DNA of 64,000 bases from Jejudonia soesokkakensis (GTDB lineage: Bacteria; Bacteroidota; Bacteroidia; Flavobacteriales; Flavobacteriaceae), in NCBI RefSeq assembly GCF_042664795.1, contig NZ_JBHTBN010000001.1:1-64000 (forward strand), given 5' to 3'. Positions 25,163 to 33,454 of this stretch are shown piece after piece. The notes under the pieces were generated by a model, which saw only the letters and a list, made by a program, of their open reading frames with translations, was not told the origin of the DNA and searched no databases. The position numbers and the translations under genes are program-made. The number at the start of each line of letters is the position of its first letter. Position 1 is the first letter of the stretch.

Positions 25163-26716
25163 CTACAAGTCAAACTTGATTCCTTGAGCTAAGGGAAGTT
25201 CATCACTATAATTCACTGTATTGGTCTGTCTTCTCATATAGACTTTCCAAGCATCGCTACCAGATTCGCGACCTCCACCGGTTTCTTTCTCACCTCCAAA
25301 AGCACCACCAATTTCTGCACCAGATGTACCTATATTGACATTTGCGATTCCACAATCGGAACCTGCAAACGATAAGAATTTTTCGGCTTCTTTCATTTCG
25401 TTAGTCATAATCGCACTTGATAATCCCTGAGCAACACCGTTTTGTTTCTCGATAGCATTTTCGACCTCTCCAGAATATTTCATTAAGTAAAGGATCGGTG
25501 CAAAAGTTTCGTGTTGAACGATTTCAAAATTGTTTTCTGCTTCGATAATGGCTGGTTTTACATAACATCCGCTTTCATAACCTTTTCCTTCTAATACACC
25601 GCCTTCAACCAGTACATTTCCACCTTCTTCTTTTGCCTTCTCGATTGCACTCAAATAAGTACTTACTGCATCTTTATCGATCAACGGACCTACATGATTA
25701 TTTTCATCTAAAGGATTTCCAATAACAATTTGTTTATAAGCTCCTACGATGGCATCTCTTACTTTATCATATACACTTTCGTGTATAATAAGCCTTCTTG
25801 TTGAAGTACAACGTTGTCCGCAGGTACCTACGGCACCAAATACCGCACCTGGCACGACCACTTTAAGGTCTGCTGTAGGAGTAATAATAATAGCGTTGTT
25901 TCCACCTAACTCTAGCAATGACTTACCAAAACGCTCTGCGACTTTCGCCCCTACAATTCGTCCCATTCTGGTAGAGCCTGTGGCAGAAATAAGAGGGATT
26001 CTGGTGTCGGTGGTCATCATTTCACCAACTTTATAATCGCCATTGATGATAGAAGAGATCCCTTCAGGAAGATCATTATCTTTTAAAACACCTGCAATAA
26101 TATTCTGACAAGCTACAGCACACATAGGTGTTTTTTCTGAAGCTTTCCAAACACATACATCACCACATACCCACGCCAGAGCAGTATTCCATGCCCAAAC
26201 TGCCACTGGAAAATTAAAAGCTGAAATGATTCCAACAATTCCCAATGAATGCCATTGCTCACGCATCACGTGCCCAGGTCTTTCCGAAGGGATCGTTTGT
26301 CCGTTTAGTTGTCTTGAAAGTCCGACAGCAAAATCACAGATATCGATCATCTCTTGAACTTCACCATATCCTTCTTGTAATGATTTACCCATCTCATAAG
26401 AAACCAGTTTTCCTAATGGTTCTTTAAGCTCTCTTAATTTATTTCCAAACTGACGAACAATTTCACCACGTTGTGGTGCAGGCATCGCTCTAAAAGTAAT
26501 AAAGGCATCCTGAGCAGTTGTTATCACTTTTTCGTATTCTTCTTTTGTGGTCGTAGTTACTTTACCAATCAAAGCCCCATCTACTGGTGAGTGCGATGCA
26601 ATCTCTGCACCGCCAGGATACCATGTATTCCCAGTAGAAGTTCCATGATTAATTTCTTTTAAACCTAGCTGCTGTAGGGCTTTATCCATTCCGAATTCGG
26701 TGGCAATTGTTGACAT
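25163..26716 (-). CDS. Aldehyde dehydrogenase, ALDH7 (antiquitin-like) family
   Basis: A 517-residue cytoplasmic NAD-dependent aldehyde dehydrogenase. The conserved elements are all present: F-N-F-P-V-A-V-W-A-W-N near 160, the general base in L-L-E-L-G-G-N-N near 265, and the nucleophile cysteine in C-G-Q-R-C-T-S-T-R-R near 301. The sequence is of the antiquitin type, whose members oxidise alpha-aminoadipic semialdehyde (piperideine-6-carboxylate) in lysine breakdown. The substrate here is by similarity only. The start is the ATG at 26716 (M-S-T-I-A-T-E-F-G-M); an ATG at 26749 would lie inside a hairpin. A fragment of a second C-terminus follows it. Confidence 0.93.
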   Translation of the reverse strand: MSTIATEFGMDKALQQLGLKEINHGTSTGNTWYPGGAEIASHSPVDGALIGKVTTTTKEEYEKVITTAQDAFITFRAMPAPQRGEIVRQFGNKLRELKEPLGKLVSYEMGKSLQEGYGEVQEMIDICDFAVGLSRQLNGQTIPSERPGHVMREQWHSLGIVGIISAFNFPVAVWAWNTALAWVCGDVCVWKASEKTPMCAVACQNIIAGVLKDNDLPEGISSIINGDYKVGEMMTTDTRIPLISATGSTRMGRIVGAKVAERFGKSLLELGGNNAIIITPTADLKVVVPGAVFGAVGTCGQRCTSTRRLIIHESVYDKVRDAIVGAYKQIVIGNPLDENNHVGPLIDKDAVSTYLSAIEKAKEEGGNVLVEGGVLEGKGYESGCYVKPAIIEAENNFEIVQHETFAPILYLMKYSGEVENAIEKQNGVAQGLSSAIMTNEMKEAEKFLSFAGSDCGIANVNIGTSGAEIGGAFGGEKETGGGRESGSDAWKVYMRRQTNTVNYSDELPLAQGIKFDL

Positions 26717-26734
26717 AAATTTTATTTTTATTTT

Positions 26735-26751
26735 GGTTGCTTTCTGCAACC
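26735..26751. promoter_or_regulatory. 6-bp hairpin in the ALDH leader
   Basis: GGTTGC (26735-26740) pairs with GCAACC (26746-26751) around TTTCT. It lies 18 bases before the ALDH start codon on the minus strand. It could be a leader structure that affects expression; there is no T-run. Confidence 0.35.
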
Positions 26752-26859
26752 CTATTTAATTAGTGAATTTGCTGAATAGTATACAACAGCAATTTGTGGT
26801 CGCGAAGGTACATAATCGAATGAAGAATTTGAAATGAAGCAGAAGGAGTTTCAGAAAGG

Positions 26860-27399
26860 TTATTCGTCTGAAACAAATCGGCTATCAGTAGGCATTACAG
26901 TCCCACAATTATCGCAAGTGCGCAATTCTTTACTTCCGTAGAAATCTTTGAAGTGTTGTAAAAAATCCTTTTCTACATCATGCAAAGGGAAATAAACTTC
27001 ATGAAGCTTGGTATTACAATTATCACAATACCATAGTAAACCATCCTTGCCTTTCAGGTCCTGTCTTTTACGTTCAACGACCAACCCAATAGAATTTGCT
27101 TCGCGAACTGGAGAATGCGGAACTTTTGCCGGATGTAAATACATGTCTCCAGGCCCTAGCTCCATAGTTCTTTTTTTTCCTTCTTCCTGAATATGCACTT
27201 GAATATTTCCTTCTAACTGATAGAATAACTCTTCAGTCTCGTTATAGTGATAATCTTTTCGAGCATTTGGCCCCGCGACGACCATGACGATATAATCTTC
27301 GGCATCTACATATAGATTCTTGTTTCCTACGGGTGGTTTAAGAAGTTCTCGGTTATCTTCTACCCATTTATTTAAGTTAAAAGGTTTTGCAATTGCCAT
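26860..27399 (-). CDS. nbaC: 3-hydroxyanthranilate 3,4-dioxygenase
   Basis: This cupin dioxygenase opens the ring of 3-hydroxyanthranilate, a step of tryptophan (kynurenine) breakdown or NAD synthesis. It has 179 residues. The iron-binding cupin residues lie in H-Y-N-E-T-E-E-L-F-Y-Q-L-E-G and in H-P-A-K-V-P-H-S-P. The C-terminal region carries the rubredoxin-like metal site of bacterial enzymes, C-D-N-C...C-D-N-C-G. The start is the ATG at 27399 (M-A-I-A-K-P-F-N-L); the upstream ATG at 27432 would add an unusual extension. It lies upstream of the ALDH gene on the same strand with a 143-base gap. Other kynurenine genes are not in the window. Confidence 0.93.
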   Translation of the reverse strand: MAIAKPFNLNKWVEDNRELLKPPVGNKNLYVDAEDYIVMVVAGPNARKDYHYNETEELFYQLEGNIQVHIQEEGKKRTMELGPGDMYLHPAKVPHSPVREANSIGLVVERKRQDLKGKDGLLWYCDNCNTKLHEVYFPLHDVEKDFLQHFKDFYGSKELRTCDNCGTVMPTDSRFVSDE

Positions 27400-27459
27400 A
27401 CAATTAAATTTTATGATATAAAAATAAGGCAAATCATGGAAACAATGCGAGAGTTCCTA

Positions 27460-27508
27460 AAGAAAAGATTTCAGATATGCTGTCCTCCAAACAGTACACC
27501 TGAAATCT
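27460..27508 (-). terminator. Terminator after the CAP-domain gene
   Basis: AGATTTCAG at 27466-27474 pairs perfectly with CTGAAATCT at 27500-27508, with a smaller CTGT/ACAG stem inside. On the minus strand a T-rich tract (TTTTCTTT) follows. It separates the CAP gene from the dioxygenase gene. Confidence 0.75.
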
Positions 27509-27536
27509 AATTCAATTAATAAAATGAAAAGTAATG

Positions 27537-28046
27537 TTATTTCTTATAGAAAAGCTGTGTAAAAAAGTATGCTCCGTTATTTCCAGGCATCACTCCAAAT
27601 CCTGAATGTGTATATGGTCCTTCAATAGCTGCTCTGTGGCTTGGGCTATTTAACCAGGCATGTACTACACTAGCTGCATCATTGTATCCATATGCAACGT
27701 TTTCTGTAACGATTTTAGCACCACGTGCTTTCATAGCTGCAGAACGCTCTTGAAAATTATCATGATTGATCTGTGACAAGCTAATCATATACTTTGTATG
27801 ATCTACAGCGTAAGCAGACGCATACTGTTGGTCACGTAATAAAGGTTCTAAATTAAGAGTTGCACGGTGTGCATTTACTAACGTTAAAATCTCATTTGCC
27901 ATTTCCCAATCTGTTTCATTGGCAAGGTTTAAATCGATTGAAAAGTTTACCTCTTCTTGAATAGTTTCTGGTTCTTGGTCTTTTTGACAAGATACGGTAA
28001 GGCAAAGTAATGCCATTGCCAGTAGGCTGGTAGTTATAAGTTTCAT
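27537..28046 (-). CDS. CAP (SCP/PR1) domain lipoprotein
   Basis: A 169-residue probable lipoprotein: the signal ends C-L-T-V-S-C-Q-K-D-Q with the cysteine near 20. The CAP domain covers about 48-167, with a first histidine in N-A-H-R-A-T-L-N-L, another in I-N-H-D-N-F-Q-E-R, glutamate in V-T-E-N-V-A-Y-G, and the W-L-N-S-P-S-H-R-A-A-I box that defines the family. Bacterial CAP proteins are envelope or secreted proteins with poorly known activity. It is monocistronic, ended by its own hairpin and divergent from the isoaspartyl peptidase gene. Confidence 0.9.
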   Translation of the reverse strand: MKLITTSLLAMALLCLTVSCQKDQEPETIQEEVNFSIDLNLANETDWEMANEILTLVNAHRATLNLEPLLRDQQYASAYAVDHTKYMISLSQINHDNFQERSAAMKARGAKIVTENVAYGYNDAASVVHAWLNSPSHRAAIEGPYTHSGFGVMPGNNGAYFFTQLFYKK

Positions 28047-28243
28047 AAGTTGGGGGCATCAAATTTGGGGCATGACGCTAATCAAATATAGGAAAAGTTT
28101 CACATTATTTTACACTTAATCGTGAATTAAGTGTATTTCATCGATATTTTACTGTTTTTTATGTGTTTTTTCCTACATAAATTCCTTGCGCAGCCTTGAT
28201 GAACAAAGGATTTTGTCGTATATTTACCTAAAATGTTAAAAAA

Positions 28244-29323
28244 ATGATAAAATTTAAAACTTTAACACTTTTAATCGGATTTATTGCTCTTTTAAGCTGT
28301 AAAAACGAAACAAAAAGTACTTCAGAAACGTCAATAAGTGATACTTTAATTGAAAAAAATGAGACAAATCCAGAAAATTTTGGGATAGTCATTCATGGCG
28401 GAGCAGGAACGATTCTAAAAGAAAACATGAGCGATTCGCTTGAAAAAGCATATAAATTAAAATTAGAGGAAGCCATTAGAACGGGCCACGAAATCTTAAA
28501 AAATGGAGGAACAGCCATGGAAGCTGTTACAAAAACGATTAATATAATGGAGGATTCGCCTTTATTCAATGCAGGAAAAGGTGCCGTTTTTACGCATGAA
28601 GAGACCAATGAGCTAGACGCTTCGGTAATGGATGGTGCTACCTTAAACGCAGGCGCTGTAGCAGGAGTGACTCGTATTAAAAACCCTATTGATCTAGCTC
28701 TATCTGTAATGAACGACTCGCCACACGTGATGCTAAGTGGCAAAGGAGCCGAAACATTTGCAATGGAAAAAGGCTTTGAGTTGGTAGACCCCTCATACTT
28801 TTATACAAAAAATCGCTTTGAGTCATTACAACGTATCAAAGAAAGAGAATCTAAAAACATAGCCGTCAACACCTTTGAAGATGTATATAGTAAAGACTCA
28901 AAATTTGGAACTGTGGGTTGTGCAGCATTAGACAAGAACGGAAACTTAGCCGCTGGAACCTCAACAGGTGGTATGACTAACAAACGCTGGAACCGTATTG
29001 GGGATGCCCCAATCATAGGTGCCGGAACTTATGCCAACAATGCGACCTGTGCAGTGTCTTCAACGGGATGGGGCGAATATTTTATTCGTGCTATGGTAGC
29101 TCATGATATTTCTGCTATGATGGAATATGGTGGTGCTACCTTACAAGATGCGGCTTCAGAAGTCATTCAAAAAAAAGTGCCTAATTTAGGCGGTGACGGA
29201 GGTGTCATCGCAATTGATAAAGACGGAAACGTAAGTATGGAATTTAATACAGCAGGCATGTATCGTGCTCATATGAATGCTAAAGGCGAACTAATAGTAG
29301 GAATTTACAAGCAAAATGAATAA
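28244..29323 (+). CDS. Isoaspartyl peptidase / type 2 L-asparaginase (lipoprotein)
   Basis: A 359-residue N-terminal-nucleophile hydrolase that cleaves isoaspartyl dipeptides and asparagine. The precursor should self-cleave before T223 in K-F-G-T-V-G-C-A-A-L-D. The substrate loop G-T-S-T-G-G-M-T-N-K-R-W and the N-terminal I-H-G-G-A-G-T-I are typical. A lipoprotein signal (F-I-A-L-L-S-C-K-N-E, cysteine about 19) sends it to the envelope. Its stop overlaps the DinB gene start by 8 bases, so the two are translated together. Confidence 0.93.
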   Translation: MIKFKTLTLLIGFIALLSCKNETKSTSETSISDTLIEKNETNPENFGIVIHGGAGTILKENMSDSLEKAYKLKLEEAIRTGHEILKNGGTAMEAVTKTINIMEDSPLFNAGKGAVFTHEETNELDASVMDGATLNAGAVAGVTRIKNPIDLALSVMNDSPHVMLSGKGAETFAMEKGFELVDPSYFYTKNRFESLQRIKERESKNIAVNTFEDVYSKDSKFGTVGCAALDKNGNLAAGTSTGGMTNKRWNRIGDAPIIGAGTYANNATCAVSSTGWGEYFIRAMVAHDISAMMEYGGATLQDAASEVIQKKVPNLGGDGGVIAIDKDGNVSMEFNTAGMYRAHMNAKGELIVGIYKQNE

Positions 29324-29834
29324 AATTACTCAACTCTGTATCATTTTAGGTATGATCGTAATTTCAGCCACTGCGCAGCAAGCTGATGTAAAGGGTGCAT
29401 TTTTAGAAAAATGGGAAAATAGTAAAATCTATATGCTAGCAATAGCTGAGGCAATGCCAGAAGAGTACTATGACTTTAAACCCACCGAACGCCAGATGAC
29501 CTTTAAAGAGCAACTCATGCATATAAAAAGTAACATGGACTGGTTGAGCGGCACGTATTTTTCTACTTCGGAAAGTGAACGAGGGAAAAACATACTTCCA
29601 ACCACAAAAGCGGAAACCATCGCAATCCTTTCCGAAGCCTTTAATAACACTAAATCAATTCTTGAAAAGGTTCCTTTAAAAGATCTCAAAGAGACGGTTA
29701 CTTTTTTTGCAGGAGACAAAAGCAAACTCCAAATATTAAATTTATTACAGGACCACGTAACTCACCACCGTGGCCAATTAATTGTCTATCTCAATTTAAA
29801 TGAAATTGAACCGCCTGGTTTTGTAGGTTGGTAA
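29316..29834 (+). CDS. Exported DinB-like four-helix protein
   Basis: A 172-residue protein with a signal peptide (1-20, ending I-S-A-T-A-Q). The mature part fits the DinB/YfiT-like four-helix fold: A-M-P-E-E-Y-Y-D-F-K-P, the metal histidine in Q-L-M-H-I-K-S-N-M-D-W-L, and the final D-H-V-T-H-H-R-G-Q-L-I-V-Y-L with two more histidines. Those three histidines commonly bind a metal. Activity is unknown; some relatives are thiol transferases. It overlaps the preceding peptidase gene by 8 bases. Confidence 0.88.
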   Translation: MNKITQLCIILGMIVISATAQQADVKGAFLEKWENSKIYMLAIAEAMPEEYYDFKPTERQMTFKEQLMHIKSNMDWLSGTYFSTSESERGKNILPTTKAETIAILSEAFNNTKSILEKVPLKDLKETVTFFAGDKSKLQILNLLQDHVTHHRGQLIVYLNLNEIEPPGFVGW

Positions 29835-29907
29835 CAAGCTTCTTTTAATATTTTTTTAATAGCGGTTTTAAAGACTTTGCGCTACCTTGTAAAAAAATTT
29901 ATTCTGA

Positions 29908-31014
29908 ATGACCTTATTAATAGTTTACGCAGTACTTTCTATTTTCTTTTCATTTCTATGTTCCATTCTAGAAGCAGCCCTTTTAAGTTTTACACCTACT
30001 TTTTTAAAAGTTAAAACTGCCGAAGGCAATGGCTACGCCAAAACTTTAACCAGTCTTAAAAAAGATATTGACAAACCGCTTATTGCGATATTAACAATCA
30101 ATACCATTGCACATACAGTAGGAGCTATTCTAGTAGGAAACCAAGCGGGAATTATGGCAATTGAAGGGGGATATGATATGCAAATCATGGGAATCAACTT
30201 CGTAGGTATCATTTCTACAATAATGACAGTATTGATTTTAATAGTTTCTGAAATTATACCTAAAACCATAGGAGCCACCTATTGGAAAAAATTGGGGAAT
30301 TTTACAGCCATTGCTCTTAATGCAATTATTTTTCCACTAAAGTATACTGGAATTCTCTGGATACTCACCTTGACAACCAAACTAATTGGAAAATCTGCAC
30401 ACGTGAGCACCATGAGCCGTGAGGAATTTATTTCTATTACTCATACGGCAGAACAAGAAGGGGTGTTTGAAGAAAATGAAAGTGCCGTGATTAAAAACCT
30501 ACTCGTATTTAAAAGTATTCTGGCAAAAGACGTGATGACCCCCTTTCCTGTAGTTGAAACGGCAGATGAAACCACGAGCCTACAGCAATTTCACAATACT
30601 CATAAAAATCTTAGGTTTTCCAGAATACCTTTATTTAAAGATAAAACACATAACATCACTGGTTTCGTGTTAAAAGACGATATTCTTGAAGAAATCGTCG
30701 AAGAAAATGGTGAGAAATTGCTAAGCGATATTAAAAGAGAAATATTTGTTATCGATGCAGAAAAACCAATCCCAGATCTTTTTGAAACGTTTATCAAACA
30801 ACGTAGTCATCTGGCGATGGTGGTTGATGAATTTGGGAATACCATTGGAATCGTCACTATGGAAGATATTATAGAAACCTTACTCGGGCTAGAAATTATG
30901 GACGAGAGTGACGATATAGAAGACATGCAGGTAGCGGCCCGTAAAAACTGGGAGCGACGTGCAAAACGTATGGGTATTACATTAGAGGAAGAAAAAAAAG
31001 AATCTGAAGAGTAA
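29908..31014 (+). CDS. CNNM/DUF21 and CBS domain membrane protein (hemolysin-like, CorC relative)
   Basis: A 368-residue inner-membrane protein. The DUF21 (CNNM) region with three to four membrane segments covers about 1-150, and a CBS pair covers about 195-320 (K-D-V-M-T-P-F-P-V-V-E and H-L-A-M-V-V-D-E-F-G-N-T-I-G-I-V). The C-terminal transporter-associated (CorC_HlyC) domain is missing; the protein ends soon after the CBS pair in a charged tail. Family members are linked to magnesium or cobalt homeostasis. The last base of the stop is shared with the ATG of the next gene. Confidence 0.9.
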   Translation: MTLLIVYAVLSIFFSFLCSILEAALLSFTPTFLKVKTAEGNGYAKTLTSLKKDIDKPLIAILTINTIAHTVGAILVGNQAGIMAIEGGYDMQIMGINFVGIISTIMTVLILIVSEIIPKTIGATYWKKLGNFTAIALNAIIFPLKYTGILWILTLTTKLIGKSAHVSTMSREEFISITHTAEQEGVFEENESAVIKNLLVFKSILAKDVMTPFPVVETADETTSLQQFHNTHKNLRFSRIPLFKDKTHNITGFVLKDDILEEIVEENGEKLLSDIKREIFVIDAEKPIPDLFETFIKQRSHLAMVVDEFGNTIGIVTMEDIIETLLGLEIMDESDDIEDMQVAARKNWERRAKRMGITLEEEKKESEE

Positions 31015-31493
31015 TGGAAACAGCCTATGTACAATCTCCGTTGGGCATTTTAGAGATCAAAGGAGATTCGGCTGGAATAGCTTCGGTAGTATTTTTAGAC
31101 CCTAAAATAGAGATGGACTTCTCTTCGGAAACACCTTCGGTTTTAGCCAATGCCATGTCACAACTTTCCGAATACTTCAAAGGAGAGCGCACCCAATTTG
31201 ATGTAAAACTAGCTCCTGAAGGGACCGATTTTCAGAAAAAAGTATGGCGCCAACTACAACAAATCGCTTTCGGAACAACACAAAACTATCAACAAATTGC
31301 AAATCTGTTAGGGAATCCAAAAGTCATTCGCGCTGCTGCTTCCGCAAATGGAAAAAACCCAATTGCCATCATTATTCCGTGTCACAGAGTCATTGGGAGT
31401 GATGGTTCACTTACGGGATATGCTGGAGGATTGCACCGCAAAAAATGGCTTTTAGAACACGAAAGCCCTGCTAAACAACAATCATTATTCTAA
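31014..31493 (+). CDS. ogt: Methylated-DNA--protein-cysteine S-methyltransferase
   Basis: This suicidal repair enzyme moves the methyl group from O6-methylguanine or O4-methylthymine to its own cysteine. It has 159 residues. The active site I-I-P-C-H-R-V-I-G-S-D-G-S-L-T-G-Y is complete near 117-133, and the DNA-binding helix (N-P-K-V-I-R-A-A-A-S-A-N-G-K-N) precedes it. The short form without an Ada domain fits Ogt. It is coupled by a one-base overlap to the CNNM gene and followed one base later by the serine hydrolase gene. Confidence 0.95.
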   Translation: METAYVQSPLGILEIKGDSAGIASVVFLDPKIEMDFSSETPSVLANAMSQLSEYFKGERTQFDVKLAPEGTDFQKKVWRQLQQIAFGTTQNYQQIANLLGNPKVIRAAASANGKNPIAIIIPCHRVIGSDGSLTGYAGGLHRKKWLLEHESPAKQQSLF

Positions 31494-31494
31494 A

Positions 31495-32631
31495 ATGAAA
31501 AGATTCTTTAAGTGGTTTATTGGTCTCCTGGCTTTAGTAGTGATTACGCTGTACATAACAGATTACAACTATATATTAAAAGGGATTCGTGTGGTGTATC
31601 TTACGGGTCATACGACCGCTTTTATAGACGATCATGTGTATTTTGAAAATGTTGACATCCCTGCAAGTGAGAATCCGCAACCGTGGCCGCTACATAAAGA
31701 TTTTAATACCATTCAGCCCACCGAAAGACTTTCGGCACAACACAAAGAAATGGGAACCGTTGCGTTTCTTATCATAAAAAATGACAGCATTTGGTATGAA
31801 AAATATGCGGATGGCTATGGGTTGAATTCACAAACGAATTCCTTTTCAATGGCGAAAAGCATTACGGCTGCCCTACTGGGGAAAGCAATTAAAGATGGCT
31901 ATATAAAAGGCCTTGACCAGCGCGTAAGTGATTTCTATCTGCAATATAAAAACACGGGGATGACCGTTGGTGATTTGTCAAGTATGGCTTCTGGGCTCAA
32001 CTGGGATGAGTCCTATACGAGTCCGTTTAGCATTACGGCTCGCTCCTATTATGATGATGATCTGGCCGAAACTATTCTAGGTCTGGAATTCATTGAAACT
32101 CCAGGAGAATCTTTTAAATATCTTAGTGGCAACACTCAATTACTCGGAATGGTCATTGAAAAAGCCACTGGAAAAGAAATAGAAACTTATCTTTCTGAAA
32201 GTTTTTGGAATCCTCTGGGCGCAGAAAAAGCAGCCTTGTGGCAAGTAGATGATGCCGAAAATTCCCTACCTAAAGCATATTGCTGTATCGCTAGTAATGC
32301 ACGTGATTTTTCTCGATTTGGAAAACTGTATAAAGACTTCGGAACCTGGAACGGAGAACAATTACTTGACTCAACATTTATAGCTACTTCTATCCAGCCC
32401 CGCTTTACTGAAAGCCCCGAATATGGCTTTGGATTCTGGTTAAGCGATCATCTCGACAAAAAGATAGTTGTAATGCGTGGCATTTTGGGTCAATATGTAA
32501 TTACAATCCCAGAAGATAATCTTATCATCACGCGTCTGGGCCATCAACGCGGGAATCGTTCGGACAAGCCGTTTAGCAGTGATTTTTATGTGTACGTGGA
32601 AGAGGCTTATAAAATGCTGGATGCTAATTAA
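31495..32631 (+). CDS. Serine hydrolase, beta-lactamase/class C family
   Basis: A 378-residue protein with an N-terminal membrane anchor (about 8-23). The beta-lactamase-like fold carries the catalytic S-x-x-K in S-F-S-M-A-K-S near 125 (nucleophile serine in S-M-A-K). Later blocks include L-L-G-M-V-I-E-K-A-T-G-K-E and G-Y/F-G-F-W-L-S-D. Relatives include D-aminopeptidases, esterases and penicillin-binding-like enzymes; the substrate cannot be told. The anchor places it in the periplasm. It begins one base after ogt, so it is part of the same transcript. Confidence 0.88.
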   Translation: MKRFFKWFIGLLALVVITLYITDYNYILKGIRVVYLTGHTTAFIDDHVYFENVDIPASENPQPWPLHKDFNTIQPTERLSAQHKEMGTVAFLIIKNDSIWYEKYADGYGLNSQTNSFSMAKSITAALLGKAIKDGYIKGLDQRVSDFYLQYKNTGMTVGDLSSMASGLNWDESYTSPFSITARSYYDDDLAETILGLEFIETPGESFKYLSGNTQLLGMVIEKATGKEIETYLSESFWNPLGAEKAALWQVDDAENSLPKAYCCIASNARDFSRFGKLYKDFGTWNGEQLLDSTFIATSIQPRFTESPEYGFGFWLSDHLDKKIVVMRGILGQYVITIPEDNLIITRLGHQRGNRSDKPFSSDFYVYVEEAYKMLDAN

Positions 32632-32679
32632 AAAATATTTTGTAGTTTTAATGACGACTTCCCGCTATAGTAATACATC

Positions 32680-33393
32680 ATGTTAAAAAGAGTCAATTTG
32701 GAACATATCCTATTTCTGGATATTGAAACTGTACCTCAACAAAAAAATTACAAAGATCTCGACGATACCACAAAGCAATTGTGGGAATTAAAGACACAAT
32801 ACCAGCGAAAAGATGAGTTCACCCCAGAAGAATTCTATGATCGTGCTGGAATTTGGGCCGAATTTGGTAAGATTATCTGTATTTCGGTAGGATATTTCAA
32901 AATACAAGGCGATATAAGAAACTTTAGAACGACAAGCTTCTATGGTGATGAAGTTACCGTATTAAAGGAGTTTAAGACATTGCTTGAAACCCATTTTAAC
33001 AATACGCACCATTTATTGTGCGCTCACAACGGTAAAGAATTTGACTTTCCGTATATCGCACGCAGGATGATCATTAATAGTATAGATATTCCCTTTAAGT
33101 TAAATCTCTTCGGAAAAAAACCTTGGGAAGTTCCCCATCTGGATACTCTTGAACTGTGGAAGTTTGGCGATTATAAAACATTCACCTCTCTAAAGCTAAT
33201 GGCTCATGTTTTGGGTGTTCCTTCCCCTAAAGACGATATAGATGGAAGTCAGGTGCGTGATGTCTATTATAAAGAAAATGACATAGACCGAATCATAACT
33301 TATTGTGAAAAAGATACCGTAACAGTTGCTCAGATCTTTTTACGACTACGTAACGAACCGCTTCTTCCTGAAGAGGAGATCCTTTCAGTATAA
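32680..33393 (+). CDS. Predicted 3'-5' exonuclease, PolB-like (DnaQ superfamily)
   Basis: A 237-residue cytoplasmic nuclease of the DEDD type. The first acidic motif is F-L-D-I-E-T-V-P-Q (about 11-19). The second is H-N-G-K-E-F-D-F-P-Y-I (about 115-125). The third lies near the end in I-T-Y-C-E-K-D-T-V-T-V-A-Q. This matches the family of predicted exonucleases related to the PolB proofreading domain, found widely in Bacteroidota; its cellular role is not known. It is the last gene of the plus-strand run and ends at a bidirectional terminator. Confidence 0.88.
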   Translation: MLKRVNLEHILFLDIETVPQQKNYKDLDDTTKQLWELKTQYQRKDEFTPEEFYDRAGIWAEFGKIICISVGYFKIQGDIRNFRTTSFYGDEVTVLKEFKTLLETHFNNTHHLLCAHNGKEFDFPYIARRMIINSIDIPFKLNLFGKKPWEVPHLDTLELWKFGDYKTFTSLKLMAHVLGVPSPKDDIDGSQVRDVYYKENDIDRIITYCEKDTVTVAQIFLRLRNEPLLPEEEILSV

Positions 33394-33400
33394 AAAATAA

Positions 33401-33429
33401 AAAACCCACTCCAGATTGGAGCGGGTTTA
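33401..33429. terminator. Bidirectional terminator between the exonuclease and subtilase genes
   Basis: AAACCCACTCCA pairs with TGGAGCGGGTTT (one mismatch) around GAT. It lies between two converging genes and is flanked by A-rich sequence on the left, which gives a T-run for the minus strand. Confidence 0.8.
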
Positions 33430-33454
33430 CAATTAGAATAAACTATGTTAGGTT

